The position numbers were made by a program, and so were the translations under genes. This document shows positions 43,817 to 47,119 of a stretch of 47,119 bases of DNA, piece by piece; within the stretch, counting starts at the first letter, position 1; each line of letters starts with the position of its first letter. The notes beneath the pieces were generated by a model, which saw nothing but the letters and a program-made list of their open reading frames with translations, made no database searches and had not been told where the DNA came from. Source of the DNA: Actinomyces marseillensis (lineage in GTDB: Bacteria > Actinomycetota > Actinomycetes > Actinomycetales > Actinomycetaceae); NCBI RefSeq assembly GCF_900155605.1, contig NZ_LT707420.1, positions 224,509-271,627 on the forward strand, in the 5' to 3' direction.

Positions 43817-43895
43817 CCGGACAAAGTGCGTCTGGATGAGGAGGCAAAGGTACAAATACTGCGAATCGGTTGATGCTCTGACGCACTTTGTCCGG
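43817..43895. repeat. 79-bp inverted-repeat element, copy 2 (downstream of gpmA)
   Basis: Arms CCGGACAAAGTGCGTC (43817-43832) and its exact complement (43880-43895) enclose 47 bases. The arms are nearly the same as in copy 1 at 26866-26942, while the interior is mostly different (weak GAGG-AAAG similarity only). It lies between the gpmA terminator hairpin and the nuclease gene start. Confidence 0.7.
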
Positions 43896-43980
43896 GGTGA
43901 AGCATCGCAACAGCATCAGCGCAGGAACTACAACGATCTTCCCCTCCGCGTCAATAAACAGAACCCCACAGCAGATATAA

Positions 43981-44022
43981 CGAAGTCCCGGCATCGCCTG
44001 AAAAGGCGACGCCGGGACTTCG
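43981..44022 (-). terminator. Terminator hairpin of gpmA
   Basis: CGAAGTCCCGGC (43981-43992) pairs perfectly with GCCGGGACTTCG (44011-44022), with a further inner stem TCGCC/GGCGA. The structure ends just before the gpmA stop on the minus strand. Only a weak T-rich stretch (GTTATATCTG) follows. Confidence 0.7.
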
Positions 44023-44028
44023 CTCAGA

Positions 44029-44766
44029 TCACTTGCCCTGGTTAGCGACCGCGGCGATCTTCGCCTCGGCCTCAGGATCCAGGTAGGTGCCGCCCTTCTT
44101 GATGGGCTTGAGGGTCTCTTCATCAAGCTCGTACACCAGCGGAATACCGGTGGGGATGTTCACGCCGGCGATATCCTCGTCGGAGATCTCATCCAGGTGC
44201 TTGACGATGGCGCGCAGGGAGTTGCCGTGCGCGGCAATCATGACGGTCTTTCCGGTCTTGATCGCGGGAACGATGGTTTCATCCCAGTAGGGCAGCAGGC
44301 GTGCGATGACGTCCTTGAGGCATTCGCTCATGGGAACGGGCTCGCCGGCGTAACGGGGATCCTGATCCTGCGAGAACTCGGAGCCAGCCTCGATGGCGGG
44401 CGGAGCCACGTCGAAGGAACGGCGCCACAGCATGAACTGCTCTTCGCCGTATTCGTCGCGGATTTCCTTCTTGTTCTTACCCTGGAGCGCACCGTAGTGA
44501 CGCTCGTTGAGACGCCAGTTGCGCTCAACGGGGATCCAGTGACGGTCAGCGGCGTCGAGAGCCAGGTTCGCGGTCATGATCGCGCGACGCAACATCGACG
44601 TGAACAGGAGATCCGGAAGAACACCGGACTCCTTGAGGAGCTCACCACCGTGGGTTGCTTCCGCGCGGCCCTTGTCCGACAGCGGAACATCCACCCAACC
44701 GGTGAAGAGGTTCTTTGCATTCCATTCGCTCTCGCCGTGGCGGAGCAGCACCAGTTTGTAGGTCAT
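44029..44766 (-). CDS. gpmA: 2,3-bisphosphoglycerate-dependent phosphoglycerate mutase
   Basis: This 245-aa glycolytic enzyme interconverts 3- and 2-phosphoglycerate. The phosphohistidine motif LRHGESEWN (His10) opens the protein, with [14 protein letters not shown] after it. [11 protein letters not shown] is the conserved Glu/Tyr block, and the second catalytic His is in IAAHGNSLR. The length matches dPGM proteins. The start at 44766 has AGGAG upstream but with very short spacing. It is transcribed alone, divergent from the OmpA-domain lipoprotein gene. Confidence 0.96.
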   Translation of the reverse strand: MTYKLVLLRHGESEWNAKNLFTGWVDVPLSDKGRAEATHGGELLKESGVLPDLLFTSMLRRAIMTANLALDAADRHWIPVERNWRLNERHYGALQGKNKKEIRDEYGEEQFMLWRRSFDVAPPAIEAGSEFSQDQDPRYAGEPVPMSECLKDVIARLLPYWDETIVPAIKTGKTVMIAAHGNSLRAIVKHLDEISDEDIAGVNIPTGIPLVYELDEETLKPIKKGGTYLDPEAEAKIAAVANQGK

Positions 44767-44917
44767 GCTCCTATTCTTTCACCCTTTTCCCATATGTGTC
44801 AGGACGTGTGTCATGCATCATCTATTTCACATGCACTCGCAAACAAATCAACCATGATCAGTCCATATCGAGTACCCGCCCAGCAAGCACCCAGCAACAT
44901 TCCTTTAAGCTTTCCGC

Positions 44918-46141
44918 ATGAGTGACACAACATCAAAGCGCCACTTTTTCCATACGGCGACCGCGTTGACCGCAATGGCCGCACTCTTTTCTCTGAGTGC
45001 ATGCTCCCAGAACACGCCTTCTACTTCAACGACAACCGAGACAACGCAAGCTCCCGAGCCCTCCGCCACGACGGCCACCGCAGTGCCGGCTGTCGCAGGT
45101 TACAAGCCCGGCGAGATCCCGCCGATTCCTCTCTTCAAGGTTCCCCCGATCGGTGTCTTCGCTTCCAACGCGGACAAGGCTGTTATCGACGCGACCTCAA
45201 AGATTTCCTCCGTTCCCGGCGTGACAGTTGCTCCCGCCGTGTGTGCCGGCTCCGGTCTTATCACCAACGGCGGAAACACCGTCCTTGACGGTGACGGCTC
45301 TGGTGTTTCCAACAACGGCGATAAGCAGGTTGTGAACAACGGCGACGGCTCCGGTGTCATCAACGAGGGCCCCCTGAACATCGTCGTCGACGGTACGGGC
45401 GGCGGTGTCTACAACGATTCATCCACCGGCCTGAACATTGTCATCAGCGCTGACGGCTCCGGCACCTACAACTCCAACACCCTGAACATCGTCATCAGCC
45501 CCGACGGCTCCGGCACCTACAACAACTCGGCGACCGGCGAAAGCATCGTCATCAGTGCTGACGGCTCGGGCACCTACAGCAATACCAAGACCTCCGTGAA
45601 CTACAACCTTGATGGCAAGGGTGGCGGCGTCTACACCGACCCGAACCTCAACATCATCAACAACGGTGATGGCACCGCGCAGGTCAACGGACAGCAAATC
45701 AAGGCCGACAAGGCCCCGACTGCCGGCAAGGTCGGCAAGTTCCCCAAGGTTGACGGCCTCAAGCCTGTCGAGAGCTGCGGTACCACCATCACCCTTGAGG
45801 ACGGTGTCCTCTTCGACTTCGGAAAGTCCGATATTCGTCCCGAGGCAGCGGCAACCCTGAAGAATCTTGCTGAGGTTCTGACTAATGCGAAGGTTCCGCT
45901 TGCACACATCTACGGCCACACCGATTCAATCGGTGATGACGCATCGAACCAGACTCTCTCTGAGGAGCGCGCAGCCGCTGTCGTGAGCGAGCTGAAGAAG
46001 GACGGCGTCACGGCAACCCTGGATTCTCAAGGCTTCGGCGAGAGCAAGCCTGTTGCTCCGAACACGAACGCCGATGGCTCCGACAACCCGGCAGGCCGCC
46101 AGGCAAACCGCCGAGTTGAGATCTTCATTCCCGCTTTCTGA
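44918..46141 (+). CDS. OmpA-domain lipoprotein with DGSG-type beta repeats
   Basis: This 407-aa protein has a lipoprotein signal with lipobox LSAC (Cys29). After a Thr/Ser-rich stretch and a conserved-looking region (VPPIGVFASNADKAVIDATSK), about nine 18-22-residue repeats run from ~115 to ~255. They are built on NNGDGSG, NIVIS-DGSGTYN and similar and alternate strand and turn, as in a beta-solenoid. The C-terminal ~120 residues are an OmpA/MotB-type peptidoglycan-binding domain: GVLFDFGKSDIRPEA, IYGHTDSIGDD, LSEERAAAVV and NRRVEIFI. A lipid anchor plus peptidoglycan-binding domain in an apparently monoderm organism suggests a membrane-to-wall tether. The next gene encodes another beta-repeat lipoprotein. 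Confidence 0.9.
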   Translation: MSDTTSKRHFFHTATALTAMAALFSLSACSQNTPSTSTTTETTQAPEPSATTATAVPAVAGYKPGEIPPIPLFKVPPIGVFASNADKAVIDATSKISSVPGVTVAPAVCAGSGLITNGGNTVLDGDGSGVSNNGDKQVVNNGDGSGVINEGPLNIVVDGTGGGVYNDSSTGLNIVISADGSGTYNSNTLNIVISPDGSGTYNNSATGESIVISADGSGTYSNTKTSVNYNLDGKGGGVYTDPNLNIINNGDGTAQVNGQQIKADKAPTAGKVGKFPKVDGLKPVESCGTTITLEDGVLFDFGKSDIRPEAAATLKNLAEVLTNAKVPLAHIYGHTDSIGDDASNQTLSEERAAAVVSELKKDGVTATLDSQGFGESKPVAPNTNADGSDNPAGRQANRRVEIFIPAF

Positions 46142-46160
46142 TCATTTTCAAGGATTCACG

Positions 46161-46694
46161 ATGACTATTCGTTCACCTCGTTCTCTGGCCGCTTTCGCGG
46201 TCACCACGACCGTTGCCCTCGCAATGGGAATCAGCGCCTGTAGCCAGACCAACAATCAGGGCGCTTCCGAGCAGCTGGCCTCCGCGAAGGCAACTCTCCA
46301 GAGCGCCGCTGCCGAGGCCTCGACCGCCGCATCGGCCGGCCTGGTCAGCGCGTCTGCGACCGTCTCCGCAGCGCAGGCAACCGCTTCTTCTGCTGCTAAT
46401 GGCGCGAAGGAAACGGCACAGGGCGTCACCGGAAGCACTCAGACTATCGTAGATTCTGACGTTGTTGTCACCGTTCCCGAGGGCGTCGCCCACGTGGTGA
46501 TCTTCGGTTCGGACGTCAAGCTGACCTCGACCCACGCAATCGAGTCCATCACCATCGGCGGCAGCGACAACACTGTCACCCTCGCTTCCGTGAACCGCGT
46601 GAGCATCAGCGGCTCGAGCAACAAAGTCACCTACTCCTCGGGCAACCCCAATGTTGCCGATACGGGTGCCAACAACTCGGTCTCCAAGGGCTGA
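46161..46694 (+). CDS. DUF3060-like lipoprotein
   Basis: This 177-aa protein has a lipoprotein signal with lipobox ISAC (Cys27). An Ala/Ser-rich helical stretch follows (about 30-95; EAStype repeats such as AAEASTAAS), then a C-terminal beta-repeat domain with VVIFGSDVKLTS, IESITIGGSDNTVTL and VSISGSSNKVTYSSG, the pattern of DUF3060. The ATG at 46161 has AAGGA upstream and starts the signal peptide; a longer frame to 46053 overlaps the previous gene and is rejected. Only 19 bases separate it from the OmpA-domain gene, so they probably form one operon. Its function is unknown; both proteins look like extracytoplasmic, wall-facing partners. Confidence 0.85.
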   Translation: MTIRSPRSLAAFAVTTTVALAMGISACSQTNNQGASEQLASAKATLQSAAAEASTAASAGLVSASATVSAAQATASSAANGAKETAQGVTGSTQTIVDSDVVVTVPEGVAHVVIFGSDVKLTSTHAIESITIGGSDNTVTLASVNRVSISGSSNKVTYSSGNPNVADTGANNSVSKG

Positions 46695-46709
46695 GTCTCT
46701 GTAGTTTGC

Positions 46710-46748
46710 AGAGGGGGCTGGGATGCGTCAGGCGTCCTGGCCCCTTCT
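46710..46748 (+). terminator. Long G-U-tolerant terminator hairpin after the lipoprotein pair
   Basis: The arms 46710-46726 and 46732-46748 form a 17-bp stem around GTCAG, with thirteen Watson-Crick and four G-U pairs as plus-strand RNA. On the other strand those four would be A-C mismatches, so the structure has been kept for plus-strand transcription. No T-run follows. Confidence 0.7.
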
Positions 46749-46918
46749 CCGTATGCGCGAGCGTCCGGCATCTTTGATGAGAACCTCCGCTTAATGGCGT
46801 GCACGCAGCCATCCATTCGCGATAGATTTTCTTCGATTGACGAGGCCGAGCCGGCCATTCGCTTTCATCTGGCGCTTCGCTTCACCACCAATCGTCCACG
46901 CAACAGAAGAGGACCATC

Positions 46919-47119
46919 ATGAGGATCCACGTAACCTACGCCGGGGGCACCATCGGAATGGTTGATTCTCCCGACGGTTTGCGTCCGGGCGCTGACTTGG
47001 CCTCGTGGCTCAATGCGCAATTGGACGGTATTGAACTCTCAGGACAGGTTTCTCTTTCTCAGCTCTCCCCTTTGGTTGATTCTTCCGAGACGACGCCTGT
47101 TCATTGGCAGATGATTATC
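46919..47119 (+). CDS. L-asparaginase (type I-like), N-terminal part
   Basis: The first 67 codons are present and the gene runs off the window. MRIHVTYAGGTIGMVDSPDGL contains the asparaginase Thr-x-Gly-Gly-Thr-Ile motif variant (YAGGTIGM) at the expected N-terminal place, with the catalytic Thr in GGTI; LASWLNAQL and SQLSPLVDSSE fit the family's next helix and DS element. The ATG has GAGGA upstream. Cytosolic type is suggested by the absence of a signal peptide. Confidence 0.85.
   Translation, partial: MRIHVTYAGGTIGMVDSPDGLRPGADLASWLNAQLDGIELSGQVSLSQLSPLVDSSETTPVHWQMII

Larger units (their letters stand above)
43580..44028. other. Spacer between the nuclease gene and gpmA
   Basis: No gene is supported here. 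The spacer contains the second copy of the 77-79 bp inverted-repeat element and, at its right end, the gpmA hairpin. The part next to the nuclease gene is relatively A+T-rich and would hold that gene's promoter, which I could not define. Confidence 0.5.

Overview
The window looks like a piece of the chromosome of an actinobacterium of moderate to high G+C, most plausibly from the Actinomycetaceae (Actinomyces/Schaalia type). This rests on gene content: an ESX-type type VII secretion locus (two WXG100 proteins, EccD, EccB, a mycosin), CarD, ClpC, a kinase/FN3/MoxR/DUF58/transglutaminase cluster like the one described in bifidobacteria, and the MEP genes ispD and ispF. No rRNA, recognisable tRNA, CRISPR array, insertion sequence or prophage gene was found.

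Left part (1-24 kb). The window opens inside an FHA-domain gene. Facing it is a minus-strand island: a WXG100 pair (esx-like), then two paralogous cassettes, each a small helical protein followed by a large DUF1023-type alpha/beta hydrolase with a WXG-like helical N-terminus. The first cassette also carries a lipoprotein gene. Divergent from the esx pair is eccD-eccB-mycP, whose stop and start codons overlap. Converging on mycP is a minus-strand operon: a giant anchored Ig-like/fibronectin protein (2028 aa), a MoxR ATPase, a DUF58 protein, a membrane transglutaminase-like protein whose catalytic Cys is replaced by Asp, and a Ser/Thr kinase. I read this as a secretion apparatus and its probable substrates beside a phospho-signalling/envelope module. 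EccC, EccE and a PP2C phosphatase are not in the window and may lie to the left.

Middle part (24-35 kb). This is housekeeping: clpC, dtd, a ygfZ-like gene with a nitrobindin-like neighbour, a polytopic membrane protein, purA, a DUF456 protein, an unrecognised 201-aa protein and an RlmB/TrmH-type methyltransferase. Between purA and the membrane-protein gene lies a cloverleaf-shaped inverted-repeat structure ending in a T-run on the plus strand, a candidate small RNA.

Right part (35-47 kb). DUF1697, cysS, thrC, ispF (inverted), a UMF1-type MFS transporter, ispD and carD look like a rearranged form of the actinobacterial carD-ispD-ispF-cysS-methyltransferase block. After these come a DUF559/Vsr-like nuclease protein, gpmA, an OmpA-domain lipoprotein with DGSG repeats, a DUF3060-like lipoprotein and the start of an L-asparaginase gene. 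A 77-79 bp inverted-repeat element occurs twice in distant intergenic regions (upstream of clpC, and between the nuclease gene and gpmA).
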